64,000 nucleotides of DNA from an uncultured Hyphomicrobium sp. (lineage in GTDB: Bacteria > Pseudomonadota > Alphaproteobacteria > Rhizobiales > Hyphomicrobiaceae). This document shows, piece after piece, positions 54,292-62,993 of the stretch. The stretch is from contig NZ_CADEFI010000003.1 of the NCBI RefSeq assembly GCF_902826555.1, forward strand, positions 121,000 to 184,999, in the 5' to 3' direction. A program made the position numbers and the translations under genes. How positions within the stretch are numbered: the stretch's first letter is position 1; every line of letters starts with the position of its first letter. A model generated the notes under the pieces. That model did not search any database. It had not been told where the DNA came from and saw only the letters and a program-made list of their open reading frames with translations.

Positions 54292-56025
54292 ATGGTCCTG
54301 GCGATGCGCCTCAATTCCCCAACGTCGACCGGTCCCGGGCCCAGCAAGTTGCTGGACAGCCTGCGGCGTCTCCTCGACGCCGGCCGGGGCCGCTCGCATG
54401 CGCCCGGCTGGAGCTTCACATCCGGTCTGGTGCTTGCCGTCATCGCCTTGCCGGTGGCGGCGGTGCTCTACCTCGCGGCAACGGCGCGCGACAACGACTG
54501 GCCGCACCTCGCCAGCGCCGTGCTGCCCGTGGCGCTCCAGCAAACGCTTCTGCTGGCCCTCGGCACCGTCGCCGTCACGCTGGTCGCGGGGACCAGCACG
54601 GCGTGGCTCATCACCATGTATCGGTTTCCAGGGCGCGCCGTGCTCGACCGCCTGCTGGTGCTGCCGCTCGCCATTCCAACCTACATCGCAGCCTACTGCT
54701 ACAGCGAGATTTTCGACTACGCCGGCCCCGTACAGTCGGAGCTTCGATCGCTCTTCGGCTGGACGACGGCACAGGATTATTGGTTCCCGAACATCCGCTC
54801 CTTGCCGGGCGCCGTGCTCGTGATGTCGGCCGTGCTCTATCCATACGTGTATCTCGCGGCGCGGGCGACGTTCGTTCAGCAATCGGTGTGTGCGCTCGAG
54901 GTAGCACGCACGCTCGGACGGACATCGATGGGAACATTCTGGGCGGTGGCGCTGCCGCTCGCGCGGCCGGCGCTGGCGGCCGGCGCGGCCCTGGTCGCCA
55001 TGGAGACGCTCAACGATCTCGGTGCCGTTCAGCATCTCGGCATCCAGACGCTTTCCGCAAGCATCTACGCCACCTGGCTGCAACGTTCAAACCTTGGCGG
55101 CGCGGCACAGCTCGCGACCGTGACGCTCCTGCTCATCGTGCTCCTGCTCGCAGCCGAACGCTACGCGCGCGGAGGCGCGAAAGTGCATCACACCACAGGG
55201 CGCTACCGCGCCATTCCGTTCCAGGACATCGATGGCTGGCGCGGATATGCCGCCGCGGCGCTCTGCGCGCTGCCGTTCGTCGTTGGGTTCGTGGTGCCGT
55301 TCCTGCTGCTCGCGCGCTTTGCGATGGCGCATGTTTCGGTGGCCATCGAAGGCGGCTTCCTCAGCGCGGCGTGGAACAGCCTCATGCTGGCGACGTTGGC
55401 GGCCGGCGCCGCCGTCGCGCTCGGACTTCTGATCAGCTATGCGCCGCGCGTTGCAAAGACGCGCTTCACGAGGGTGGCGGCGCAGATGTCGGGATTCGGG
55501 TACGCGCTCCCGGGCGCCGTGCTGGCGCTCGGCGTGCTCATTCCATTGGCTGCCATCGACAACAGTGTCGACGCGTTGGTACGCGATTTTTTAGGCCTCT
55601 CGACTGGTCTCATACTGTCCGGCTCGATCGCGGCGCTCGTCTACGCCTACGTCATCCGCTTTCTCGCGGTGGCGCGGGGCGGCATCGAGGCGGGGCTCGA
55701 ACGCATATCGCCTAATCTCGACGCTGCGGCCCGAGCCCTCGGCGAGACAGCGGCGTCGGCGTTGTGGCGCATTCACCTGCCGCTGCTGCTCCCTGCGCTC
55801 GGGGCCGCGGGACTTCTCGTGTTCGTCGATGCGTTGAAAGAGCTGCCGACAACGCTGCTGCTGCGTCCCTTCAACTTCGAGACGCTGGCGACGCACGTTT
55901 ATGCGTTCGCCGCCGTGGAGCAAGTGGAAGCCGGCGCGCTCGGGGCGCTGACCATCGTGCTCGCGGGCCTGGTGCCGCTGGTGGTGCTGCACCGAGCCAT
56001 CGCGGGACGCACCGGAAACGGCTAA
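54292..56025 (+). CDS. iron(III) ABC transporter permease (FbpB type, fused two-domain)
   Basis: A ~577-residue permease with two halves of about six helices, as in FbpB/SfuB. Start set at ATG 54292 (GAGG 6 bases upstream); the frame runs back to GTG 54214, and ATG 54304 is also possible. EAA-like loops occur in both halves: EVARTLGRTSMGTFWAVALPLARPAL and EAAARALGETAASALWRIHLPLLLPALG. Membrane segments run from ~60 to the end. It should take iron from the binding protein at 51944. The matching ATPase gene (fbpC) is not in the window. Confidence 0.9.
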   Translation: MVLAMRLNSPTSTGPGPSKLLDSLRRLLDAGRGRSHAPGWSFTSGLVLAVIALPVAAVLYLAATARDNDWPHLASAVLPVALQQTLLLALGTVAVTLVAGTSTAWLITMYRFPGRAVLDRLLVLPLAIPTYIAAYCYSEIFDYAGPVQSELRSLFGWTTAQDYWFPNIRSLPGAVLVMSAVLYPYVYLAARATFVQQSVCALEVARTLGRTSMGTFWAVALPLARPALAAGAALVAMETLNDLGAVQHLGIQTLSASIYATWLQRSNLGGAAQLATVTLLLIVLLLAAERYARGGAKVHHTTGRYRAIPFQDIDGWRGYAAAALCALPFVVGFVVPFLLLARFAMAHVSVAIEGGFLSAAWNSLMLATLAAGAAVALGLLISYAPRVAKTRFTRVAAQMSGFGYALPGAVLALGVLIPLAAIDNSVDALVRDFLGLSTGLILSGSIAALVYAYVIRFLAVARGGIEAGLERISPNLDAAARALGETAASALWRIHLPLLLPALGAAGLLVFVDALKELPTTLLLRPFNFETLATHVYAFAAVEQVEAGALGALTIVLAGLVPLVVLHRAIAGRTGNG

Positions 56026-56033
56026 CGGCAATG

Positions 56034-56074
56034 GGCAAACGGCAATCGATGTCAGGATCCGATTGCCGTTTGCC
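56034..56074. terminator. 15-bp perfect hairpin between FbpB and YceI genes
   Basis: Arms 56034-56048 (GGCAAACGGCAATCG) and 56060-56074 (CGATTGCCGTTTGCC) are perfectly complementary with an 11-base loop. It lies 9 bases after the FbpB stop and 18 bases before the YceI stop. No T-run on either side; it probably ends both convergent transcripts. Confidence 0.55.
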
Positions 56075-56091
56075 GTCTCTCCAGCGCTGCT

Positions 56092-56670
56092 CTACTTCTT
56101 CTCGACGCCTTCCACGTTCAGCGTGAGTTCGACTTCCTTGGCATCAGGGCCGAGATTAAAATTGATGCCGTAGTCGGCAAGCGTGAGCTTGGTCGTTCCG
56201 GAAAAACCGACGCGATTGCCGCCCCAGGGGTCTGCGCCACCGCCCACGTACTCGGCGTCGAGCGTAACCTCTTTGGTGACGCCGCGAAGCGTCAAGTCGC
56301 CGACGATCTTCGCCTTGCCCTCTCCGGCGGGCTCGACCTTCTTGCTAACGAAGGTCGCCTTCGGGAATTTGGCGACGTCGAGGAAATCCGTGTTGCGAAG
56401 ATGCTTGTCGCGCTCGGCGTGGTTGGAGCTGACGCTCGCGGCATCGATCTCGACATTGACCTTGGAAGCCTCCGGCGCCTTCGGATCGTAGCTGAAGGTG
56501 CCGGTAAACGTGTCGAAGCGACCGGTCAGCCAGCTGAACCCCAGATGCTTGACGCGGAAGTTGATCGAGGCGTGCGCGCCTTTGGTATCGATCTCGTAGT
56601 TGGCGGCACCGGCAGCACCGGGAAGCGCCAGCGCAGCGGCGAGCACGAGGGTCGTGAGACGTAGCTTCAT
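56092..56670 (-). CDS. YceI-family periplasmic lipid-binding protein
   Basis: A 192-residue secreted protein (signal MKLRLTTLVLAAALALPGAAGA). The lipocalin-like barrel shows YEIDTKGAHASINFRVKHLGFSWLTGRFDTFTGTF, KHLRNTDFLDVAKFPKATF and a closing FNLGPDAKEVELTLNVEGVEK. Family members bind isoprenoid quinones. The adjacent cytochrome b561 gene upstream (56710) is the usual partner, as in yceJ-yceI. Confidence 0.92.
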   Translation of the reverse strand: MKLRLTTLVLAAALALPGAAGAANYEIDTKGAHASINFRVKHLGFSWLTGRFDTFTGTFSYDPKAPEASKVNVEIDAASVSSNHAERDKHLRNTDFLDVAKFPKATFVSKKVEPAGEGKAKIVGDLTLRGVTKEVTLDAEYVGGGADPWGGNRVGFSGTTKLTLADYGINFNLGPDAKEVELTLNVEGVEKK

Positions 56671-56709
56671 GGAACATGTCCTTTGCGGTGGATGAACTAA
56701 AAAAGATAT

Positions 56710-57261
56710 TCAGGTCTCGGACGGTCCGGACCACATGCGCGTGAGCGTGCGCTTACGGTCGACAATGTGATGCTTCAGGGCGGCGCCTGCATGAACGGTG
56801 GCGAGCAAGATCACCAAATAGGCGAGGATGGTGTGGACGGTGCCGGCCACATCCTCGAGGCCCTTGTTCTCGCCGGGCGACGGCACGCTGAACCAGCCGA
56901 AGACCTCTATGGGGCGACCATCCGCGGTCGAGATCAGGTAGCCGCTCACCATCAGGGCGAGCAGCAAGGGATAGAACCCCCAATGCGTGATGCGCGCGGC
57001 GGTACGCTCGAAGGTACTTAAATCGGTGTCATCCGGCCTGACGTTGGCGAGGCGCCAGCCGAAGCGAAGCGCAAGCGCGATCAGGAGCAGAATGCCGACA
57101 CTTTTGTGAAGGTCGGGGGCCGAATGATAGTAGGGGCTGTAGTAGTCGAGATCGACCATCCACAAACCGAGGCCGAACATGGCGACGATGGCGAGCGCCA
57201 TGAGCCAATGAAAAAGACGGCTTACGAGCCCATAGCCCGCAGGTGTATCGCCGACCAACAT
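56710..57261 (-). CDS. cytochrome b561 family protein
   Basis: A 183-residue four-helix inner-membrane di-heme protein. Conserved His lie in SRLFHWLMALAIVAMFGLG, APDLHKSVGILLLIALALRFGWRL, ITHWGFYPLLLALMVSGYLIST, and TVHTILAYLVILLATVHAGAALKHHIVDR. It should move electrons between quinones and periplasmic acceptors and is paired with yceI-type genes. ATG 57261 is 40 bases upstream of the yceI start region on the same strand. Confidence 0.92.
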   Translation of the reverse strand: MLVGDTPAGYGLVSRLFHWLMALAIVAMFGLGLWMVDLDYYSPYYHSAPDLHKSVGILLLIALALRFGWRLANVRPDDTDLSTFERTAARITHWGFYPLLLALMVSGYLISTADGRPIEVFGWFSVPSPGENKGLEDVAGTVHTILAYLVILLATVHAGAALKHHIVDRKRTLTRMWSGPSET

Positions 57262-57400
57262 CCCTTCGGGCCCTCTTCCCCACGACCCGCTCTCGAAACG
57301 GGCACCCGATTAAATAAATGGTGCCGGGCTGCATTCAATGTGCCGCCCGTGACAATATCCGGTCGTTTTTGGAAACAGTATGGTGCGAGATCGCGCCTTC

Positions 57401-57441
57401 GAAAAAAGAAAACGGCCGCAAGTGGCTATCCTCGCGGCCGT
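57401..57441 (-). terminator. terminator after the His/Tyr/Arg-rich secreted protein
   Basis: Arms ACGGCCGC (57412-57419) and GCGGCCGT (57434-57441), with a 14-base loop, followed on the minus strand by TTTCTTTTTTC (57401-57411). It lies 26 bases after the stop of the gene at 57467. Confidence 0.75.
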
Positions 57442-57466
57442 CAATACCTAGGGGTTTCTGCGCTCG

Positions 57467-57772
57467 TTAGAAGTTGAAATAGATCCCAACGCGCGGGCGC
57501 CGATAATACCGGTAGCCATAATAGGGCGCATATCCGCCATAGTAGTACGGCCGATACCAGCGCCGATGATGATGGCGGTGGCGCCAATGGCGGTGACGAT
57601 GGTAGTGCCGGTGGCGATGCCAGCGGCGGCGAACTTGCTCGACAGGACTATCAACGGTCGTGGCGGCCTTCGCCACTCCAGCGCTTCCTGCAGTCATGGC
57701 CTGGGCGGGGGCCGTAGCGGAGAAGAGTGCCGCGCTAGCTCCGATCAAGGCCATGGCGATTAACTTTCGCAT
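57467..57772 (-). CDS. small secreted His/Tyr/Arg-rich protein
   Basis: A 101-residue protein from ATG 57772 (AAAGGAA upstream). Signal MRKLIAMALIGASAALFSATAPAQA; the mature part has RRRWHRHRHYHRHRHWRHRHHHRRW, then Tyr-rich PYYYGGYAPYYGYRYY and an end RVGIYFNF. Such short proteins are common in rhizobia (often called hypothetical or with GlyGly/Tyr tails). Function unknown; His-rich stretch could bind metals or heme. Confidence 0.75.
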   Translation of the reverse strand: MRKLIAMALIGASAALFSATAPAQAMTAGSAGVAKAATTVDSPVEQVRRRWHRHRHYHRHRHWRHRHHHRRWYRPYYYGGYAPYYGYRYYRRPRVGIYFNF

Positions 57773-58095
57773 GGCTGGTTTCCTTTCCCTGGTTGGTCCC
57801 GGCTGATGTGCGATGTTACTACGAATCCATCGGAAAAACAGACCACCAAATTTCGCTGCATTTCTATAAAACTTATGTCCGTCCGCAGATTTATTGGCGC
57901 CGCAACATCTCGCTGCAGCAGTTTGACCTTGATTGCGCCTCACCTGAACATGCAAACTCAGGGCCTGTTGCGATCTGCAACTCCGTCGCGGCACCTCTAG
58001 TTCCTGAACTCTCGACATCATGTGCGTGCGGGCGCGCGGTGCGGGGTCAGGCGCTTCTCTAAAATCGTCGCCAGCTTCCCCATGCAGGGCCACAC
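57773..58095. other. 323-base gap upstream of the acyltransferase
   Basis: No convincing gene; small frames at 57793-58062 and 57806-58000 have no ribosome site. A short AT-rich stretch TATAAAACTTATG at 57865-57877 is mildly similar to the AT element upstream of FbpB. It should hold the promoters of the divergent His-rich gene and the acyltransferase. Confidence 0.4.
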
Positions 58096-60114
58096 GTGAT
58101 CCGCACACACACCGCACACGCCAGCGCACTGCCTTATCTTCCCCATGTCGACGGCTTGCGCGCGCTGGCCATCGCTCTGGTGGTCATTTTCCACGCTTGG
58201 CCTTCGACACTCACGGGCGGCTTCATCGGCGTCGACGTCTTCTTCGTCATCTCAGGCTTCATCATCACGCGCCAGCTCATCGCAGACATGGAGCGCGGCG
58301 AGTTCTCCTACGTGGCATTCCTCGGCCGCCGAGTGCGGCGACTGGTGCCGGCCGCCTTCGTGTGCTCGCTCCTCGTTTCGGCGGCCGCCATCGTCGTGCT
58401 CATGCCCGACGACCTGTCGAAGTACGGGGAAAGCCTCGCCGCGATGTGGACGATGACCGCAAATTTCCATTTCTACGACAATTCCGGTTACTTCGATGCG
58501 CCGTCGGCAGAAGCGCCGCTCCTCAACATGTGGTCGCTCGCCGTCGAGGATCAGTTCTATCTCACGTGGCCCCTGCTCCTCCTTCTCCTGGTCCGCAGAG
58601 TTTCTGCACCGGCGAAGATCGTCGCCGCCGTGCTCGCCCTTGCCGGCCTTTCACTCCTTCATTCGGAGTTTGCCGCACGCACCGATCCGAGCCTCGCATT
58701 CTATCTGCCGCTGTCGCGGGCCTTCGAACTCCTGGCCGGATGTGCGCTTGCGCTAGCATTACCGCTCGTCGCTGCGCCGAGGCTCGGCGTGCGTGGCGTG
58801 CTGGACGCCATCGGCCTCGCGCTCGTCGCCGGATCGGCCGTTGCGCTCCATGCCGACATTCCTTTTCCGGGGCTCGCCGTCGTGCCGACGATTGTCGGCA
58901 CGGGACTCCTGATTTTCGCCGGACTCTCGGGACCGACGCCGGTGTCGCGGCTGCTGTCGCTCAAGCCGGTCGTGCTCGCCGGACGCATGAGCTACTCGAT
59001 CTATCTCTATCATTGGCCGCTGCTGGCTCTCGCGACCTATCAGCTCGGACGTGCGCCGCACGCCGGCGAGGCCGCGCTGCTCGTGCTCGCGAGCGTCGCA
59101 CTTGGGGCGCTGTCGTGGGGTCTCGTCGAGCAGGCCTGGACGCGGCGCGCGGGCCTCGCCGAGATGGCGCCCGCCGGACTCTTCAAGCGCACGGCCGCGG
59201 CCACGGTGGCGCTGTGTCTGCTGACAACTGCGATCGTGGCGGGAGAAGGCTGGCCGCAAAGGCTCGATACTCCGGCCTACAAGGTCTACAGCGCTGCCTC
59301 GCAAGGCAATCCGCTGCGCGGGGCGTGCGATGGCTATGATCAGGCCTTCGCGCACAACGACTATTGCACCTTCGGCCGCCCGCTGGCCGAAAACGCTTCC
59401 TACGACATCGCCATCTTCGGCGATTCCAACGCCGATCATTTCGTGCCGATGATCCGCAAGCTCGCCGAAAATGCCGGCTACTCCGGGCGTCAGGTCACGC
59501 AAAGTGCCTGCGGGGCGCTCATCGGTGCGTCGCGTGTTCCGAGGCCGGGAGATCCGAGGCCCGACGACGAGACCTGCGCGCGCTATCAGGAAACCATTCT
59601 CGCGTTCCTGGATCGGAATCCGGGGCTCAAGATCGCCGTGCTGTCATCCGGTTGGGAGTACTACCGCAATCTCAAGCCAAACCGACTCTCGCAAGCGGGA
59701 GCGGAGGCAAACGCGACGTTCGCGCAAATCGCCGCCGAGACCATCGGCATTTTCCGCAGGCGCGGAATCGATGTTCTCATCATCGGACAGGTGCCGTTCC
59801 TCGAGACGTTCTCGCTGCGGTGTTTCGCCGATGCGGCGCGCCGGGATACAGAGGAGACTGATTGCACAACGCCACGGCCAGCCGTCGACGCGACGCTCAG
59901 TTTCTCGCAAGCCGTGTTCAAATCCCTCGACGACCACGATGACGACGTGGCGTTCCTCAGCATGGCCGACGTCCTGTGCACGAGCTCGACCTGCAGCGCG
60001 TTCAAAGACGAGGTGCTCGTCTACCGCGACCGCAATCACCTCAATGCATCTGGCTCGGCCTACCTCTCGCGCTACGCGTCTCTGCCGGCGATTGGCGCGG
60101 CCATGCGGCGCTAG
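58096..60114 (+). CDS. OafA/YrhL-type acyltransferase with SGNH domain
   Basis: A 672-residue membrane O-acyltransferase. Start GTG 58096. The acyltransferase-3 part (residues ~15-370, about ten helices) has YLPHVDGLRALAIALVVIFHAW, GGFIGVDVFFVISGFIIT and RVRRLVPAAFV, with the His in FHAW. The C-terminal ~240 residues form an SGNH domain (AIFGDSNADHFVPM, then DRNHLNASGSAYLS with the catalytic His). This type O-acetylates envelope polysaccharides. The substrate is unknown; a methyltransferase gene follows on the other strand. Confidence 0.92.
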   Translation: MIRTHTAHASALPYLPHVDGLRALAIALVVIFHAWPSTLTGGFIGVDVFFVISGFIITRQLIADMERGEFSYVAFLGRRVRRLVPAAFVCSLLVSAAAIVVLMPDDLSKYGESLAAMWTMTANFHFYDNSGYFDAPSAEAPLLNMWSLAVEDQFYLTWPLLLLLLVRRVSAPAKIVAAVLALAGLSLLHSEFAARTDPSLAFYLPLSRAFELLAGCALALALPLVAAPRLGVRGVLDAIGLALVAGSAVALHADIPFPGLAVVPTIVGTGLLIFAGLSGPTPVSRLLSLKPVVLAGRMSYSIYLYHWPLLALATYQLGRAPHAGEAALLVLASVALGALSWGLVEQAWTRRAGLAEMAPAGLFKRTAAATVALCLLTTAIVAGEGWPQRLDTPAYKVYSAASQGNPLRGACDGYDQAFAHNDYCTFGRPLAENASYDIAIFGDSNADHFVPMIRKLAENAGYSGRQVTQSACGALIGASRVPRPGDPRPDDETCARYQETILAFLDRNPGLKIAVLSSGWEYYRNLKPNRLSQAGAEANATFAQIAAETIGIFRRRGIDVLIIGQVPFLETFSLRCFADAARRDTEETDCTTPRPAVDATLSFSQAVFKSLDDHDDDVAFLSMADVLCTSSTCSAFKDEVLVYRDRNHLNASGSAYLSRYASLPAIGAAMRR

Positions 60115-60128
60115 TCATGCCACGCCGA

Positions 60129-60971
60129 CTAGGCGGCAGCCCGGGTGCCGGGTGGCTCGATCTCAGGAACGGCGCTTGCGGGCCGCTTCAGCTGGACGAT
60201 CAGGTTGTCGTCGAACAGTGACATCCAGTTCATCCAATGGAATTCGTAGCCGATGCTTTCGGCAAGCGCCTTGAGCGAACGCGGCGTGAAGTAGTTGACG
60301 TGATCCGGGAAGCGGAAGCCGCACCACTCCGCACCCATGATGTGGCGGTTGGCCGAGTTGTAGTTCGGTGAGCGCAGCAGGATCTTGCCGCCCGGCTTCA
60401 GCCTCTTGAAGGCCCGCTCCAGGATGACGCGCGGCTGGGCCTCGTGCTCGAGGTAGGAGCGCATGATGATGCTGTCAAAGAAGCTCTCTGGAAAGCGCTC
60501 GATGCCGGTGGTCGCCGGCTCGTGGTAGACGGTGCCGCCGCGCGCCTCGAAGATCGGACGCGCCTTTGCCGCCAAGCCCTCGCTGATCTCGATGCCGTAG
60601 GGTATCGGGCCTGCAGGGATCCGCGTCGAGCCTCCGCAGCCGATCTCCAGCACGCGCCCGGACACGGCAGCCCGCCTGTGGCGGGCGCGATCGATGACCT
60701 TGCCGAACTTCAGGCGAAATCGCGTCAGAGCGTCGAAGCGCGCGAGCTTGTTTTCTTTCTTGCGCCGCTCCTTCTCGTCCGCGTGCTGCTTCTCCCAAGC
60801 AAGATTGACGGACAGGTCCTCATAATCGGGCACGCGACCGAGGTAGACGAAGCCGCAATGGTTGCAGGCCACAACGGGCCAGGGGCTGCGCGTATACTTG
60901 GCTACAACCGTCGCGCCGGTCTTCTGACAGACCTCGCACGTCGGCCGCTCGTGCGACCTGATCTCGGCCAT
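60129..60971 (-). CDS. class I SAM-dependent methyltransferase with N-terminal zinc-ribbon-like motif
   Basis: A 280-residue protein. Residues ~8-45 carry CEVCQKTGA and VACNHCGFVYLGR, two CxxC pairs for zinc. The Rossmann methyltransferase core begins GRVLEIGCGGSTRIPAG, with SFFDSIIMRSYLEHEAQPRVILERAFKRLKPGGKILLRSPNY, then HVNYFTPRSLKALAESIGY. This is the family of sugar or lipid methyltransferases found beside surface polysaccharide genes. Convergent with the acyltransferase (14-base gap). Confidence 0.88.
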   Translation of the reverse strand: MAEIRSHERPTCEVCQKTGATVVAKYTRSPWPVVACNHCGFVYLGRVPDYEDLSVNLAWEKQHADEKERRKKENKLARFDALTRFRLKFGKVIDRARHRRAAVSGRVLEIGCGGSTRIPAGPIPYGIEISEGLAAKARPIFEARGGTVYHEPATTGIERFPESFFDSIIMRSYLEHEAQPRVILERAFKRLKPGGKILLRSPNYNSANRHIMGAEWCGFRFPDHVNYFTPRSLKALAESIGYEFHWMNWMSLFDDNLIVQLKRPASAVPEIEPPGTRAAA

Positions 60972-61103
60972 CCTTGGTTTTGCCCTTCGAAAGGGCCGGC
61001 GCCCACTTGGTCGCGGGCGCGGCTCGTTGCTCCTGAACGGGGCAAAACTTACCGAGCCGCAATTCCTTGGGCAAGTCGACGGATGGACCTCGCACGCAGC
61101 CGT

Positions 61104-61418
61104 CTAGCCGAAGGGACCGCTTCTCAACGCCGCAATCTCGGCATTCAGCGTATCGCGCAGGAACGTCATGGCCGCGGTGCGCAGGCCCTCCTCGTCCATG
61201 GAGCCCTTGATCGGGACCTCCACGGTGGCCTCAAGCCACTGGCGCGAGGCGTTGACGTCCGCCTCGTTGTCGCCGAGCACAATATGAACAAGCATCGCCC
61301 GGCCGACGCCGTGCATTTCGAACTGATGCAGCTTCAAGCCCCACACCCCTTCGCCAGCCCCGCCAACCCAGTCCGCACGAGACGGTTCTAGGGCCGAGTT
61401 TTGGCTGTCTTGAGGCAA
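61104..61418 (-). CDS. small hypothetical protein
   Basis: A protein of up to 104 residues. The conserved-looking part begins around KLHQFEMHGVGRAMLVHIVLGDNEADVNASRQWLEATVEVPI and ends DTLNAEIAAL. The N-terminal ~25 residues (MPQDSQNSALEPSR) look unlike it, so the true start may be TTG 61337 or GTG 61346, both with GGGG-rich upstream bases. No domain recognised. It lies 132 bases upstream of the methyltransferase gene on the same strand. Confidence 0.5.
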   Translation of the reverse strand: MPQDSQNSALEPSRADWVGGAGEGVWGLKLHQFEMHGVGRAMLVHIVLGDNEADVNASRQWLEATVEVPIKGSMDEEGLRTAAMTFLRDTLNAEIAALRSGPFG

Positions 61419-61544
61419 AAGCGCTCAAAACAAGGCTAACTTGCCGGGTCGAAAACGCCGCCGCGAACCGCCGTCTATGCCGCGGGGGACTGATGGCGGC
61501 CCTACGAGCCATGTTAAATGGCGCCTTGTCCCGAGGAGCAGCTC

Positions 61545-62987
61545 ATGCGTCGCAAGCTCACGCGCCGCGACATGATTACGGGGAGCGCGGCGGCGGCTTG
61601 TGTCCTTGTCGCGCCACGGCGTGCGAGAGCGCAATCCGTCACGCTCAACGACGCAAGCGAGCTCAATCCAACACCGGTTGCGCGGCACTGGATCGTCAAG
61701 GGGACACCAAAAACGGATTTCATTGCCCGGTTGAGGGCGGAACTCAAAGCAGCTGCAGCAGAGGGCCGGCCGGTCGCAGTCTCGACGGCCCGACACTCCA
61801 TGGGCGGGCAGAGCCTCGCGCGTGACGGGGTCGCCGTCTCCCTCATGGATGGCACGTGCGAACCCAATTCCCAAAGCCGAAGCTATCGCGCAACGGCGGG
61901 GACCCGCTGGCGCGACGTTATCGCAACGCTCGACCCTCTCGGGTTCTCACCTGCCGTCACCCAGTCGAACAACGATTTCGGCGTCTCTGGAACGTTCTCC
62001 GTCAACGCCCACGGCTGGCCGGTTCCGTATGGGCCGTTCGGCTCGACGGTGCGGTCGATCGAACTCATGACGGCGGACGGCGCCGTCGTCACGTGCTCAC
62101 GCAGCGAGAACTCCGAGCTGTTCCGGCTGGCGCTTGGCGGCTATGGGCTCCTCGGCGTCGTGCTGTCGGCGGAAATCGAGATGGTCGACAACGTACTGCT
62201 GGCGCCGAGCTACGACATCATACCCTCGGCCGACTTTGCTCCCCGCTTCATCGATGCGACTGCCGACCCTGCCGCGCGCATGATGTATGGCCGCCTGTCG
62301 GTCGTACGCGAAGATTTCCTCGACGAGGCCTTGTTGACGACCTACCGGCCGGTCGACACGAGCGACCCGCTGCCGCCGCCCGAGTTCGGCTCCGCTGCAA
62401 AGTCGCTGGCGCGGCGCGTCTATCGCGCACAGATCGGCTCGGATCGGGGAAAGCGCATGCGCTGGTGGGTGGAAACCGTGCTGCGGCCGCACGCGTCCAG
62501 CAACCGCGCAACGCGCAATGCCCTGCTCAACACGCCTGTGGCACTTCTCGCCAGCAACGACAGCGCGCGAGTCGACATCCTGCACGAGTACTTCGTCCCG
62601 GCGGAGCGGTTCGGCGACTTCGTTGCGCTTTGCCGGGAGGTCATACAGGTCTCGCGACAGGAGCTGCTCAACATCACGCTCCGCTACGTGGCAGCGGACG
62701 ACCTCAGCGTTCTGGCCTATGCACCAGGGCCGCGCATTGCGGGCGTGATGGCATTCTCGCAGCGCAAGACGCCTGAGGACGAGCGCGAGATGCGCCGGCT
62801 CACCCAGCGCCTCATCGACGGCGTGGCCGCGCTCGGCGGCAGCTTCTACCTGCCTTACCGGCTGCATGCGCGGAGAGACCAGGTCGAGCGAATCTACGCC
62901 AATGCCGGCGCATTCGCCGCGGCCAAGCGGAAGCTCGACCGCAAGCTCATCTTCCGCAATGCGCTGTGGGACGCCTATTTCGCGTAG
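61545..62987 (+). CDS. Tat-exported FAD-binding oxidoreductase
   Basis: A 480-residue flavoprotein from ATG 61545 (GAGGAG 8 bases upstream). The Tat signal is RRKLTRRDMITGSAAAACVLVAPRRARAQ. The PCMH-type FAD domain has VAVSTARHSMGGQSLARDGVAVSL, GTRWRDVIATLDPLGFSPAVTQSNNDFGVSGTFSVNAHGW and LFRLALGGYGLLGVVLSAEIEM. HSMGGQ fits enzymes with a covalently bound FAD. The C-terminal substrate domain ends LIFRNALWDAYFA. Related to alditol/lactone oxidases; substrate unknown. Convergent with the carboxylase gene at the window end. Confidence 0.88.
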   Translation: MRRKLTRRDMITGSAAAACVLVAPRRARAQSVTLNDASELNPTPVARHWIVKGTPKTDFIARLRAELKAAAAEGRPVAVSTARHSMGGQSLARDGVAVSLMDGTCEPNSQSRSYRATAGTRWRDVIATLDPLGFSPAVTQSNNDFGVSGTFSVNAHGWPVPYGPFGSTVRSIELMTADGAVVTCSRSENSELFRLALGGYGLLGVVLSAEIEMVDNVLLAPSYDIIPSADFAPRFIDATADPAARMMYGRLSVVREDFLDEALLTTYRPVDTSDPLPPPEFGSAAKSLARRVYRAQIGSDRGKRMRWWVETVLRPHASSNRATRNALLNTPVALLASNDSARVDILHEYFVPAERFGDFVALCREVIQVSRQELLNITLRYVAADDLSVLAYAPGPRIAGVMAFSQRKTPEDEREMRRLTQRLIDGVAALGGSFYLPYRLHARRDQVERIYANAGAFAAAKRKLDRKLIFRNALWDAYFA

Positions 62988-62993
62988 CGCCCT

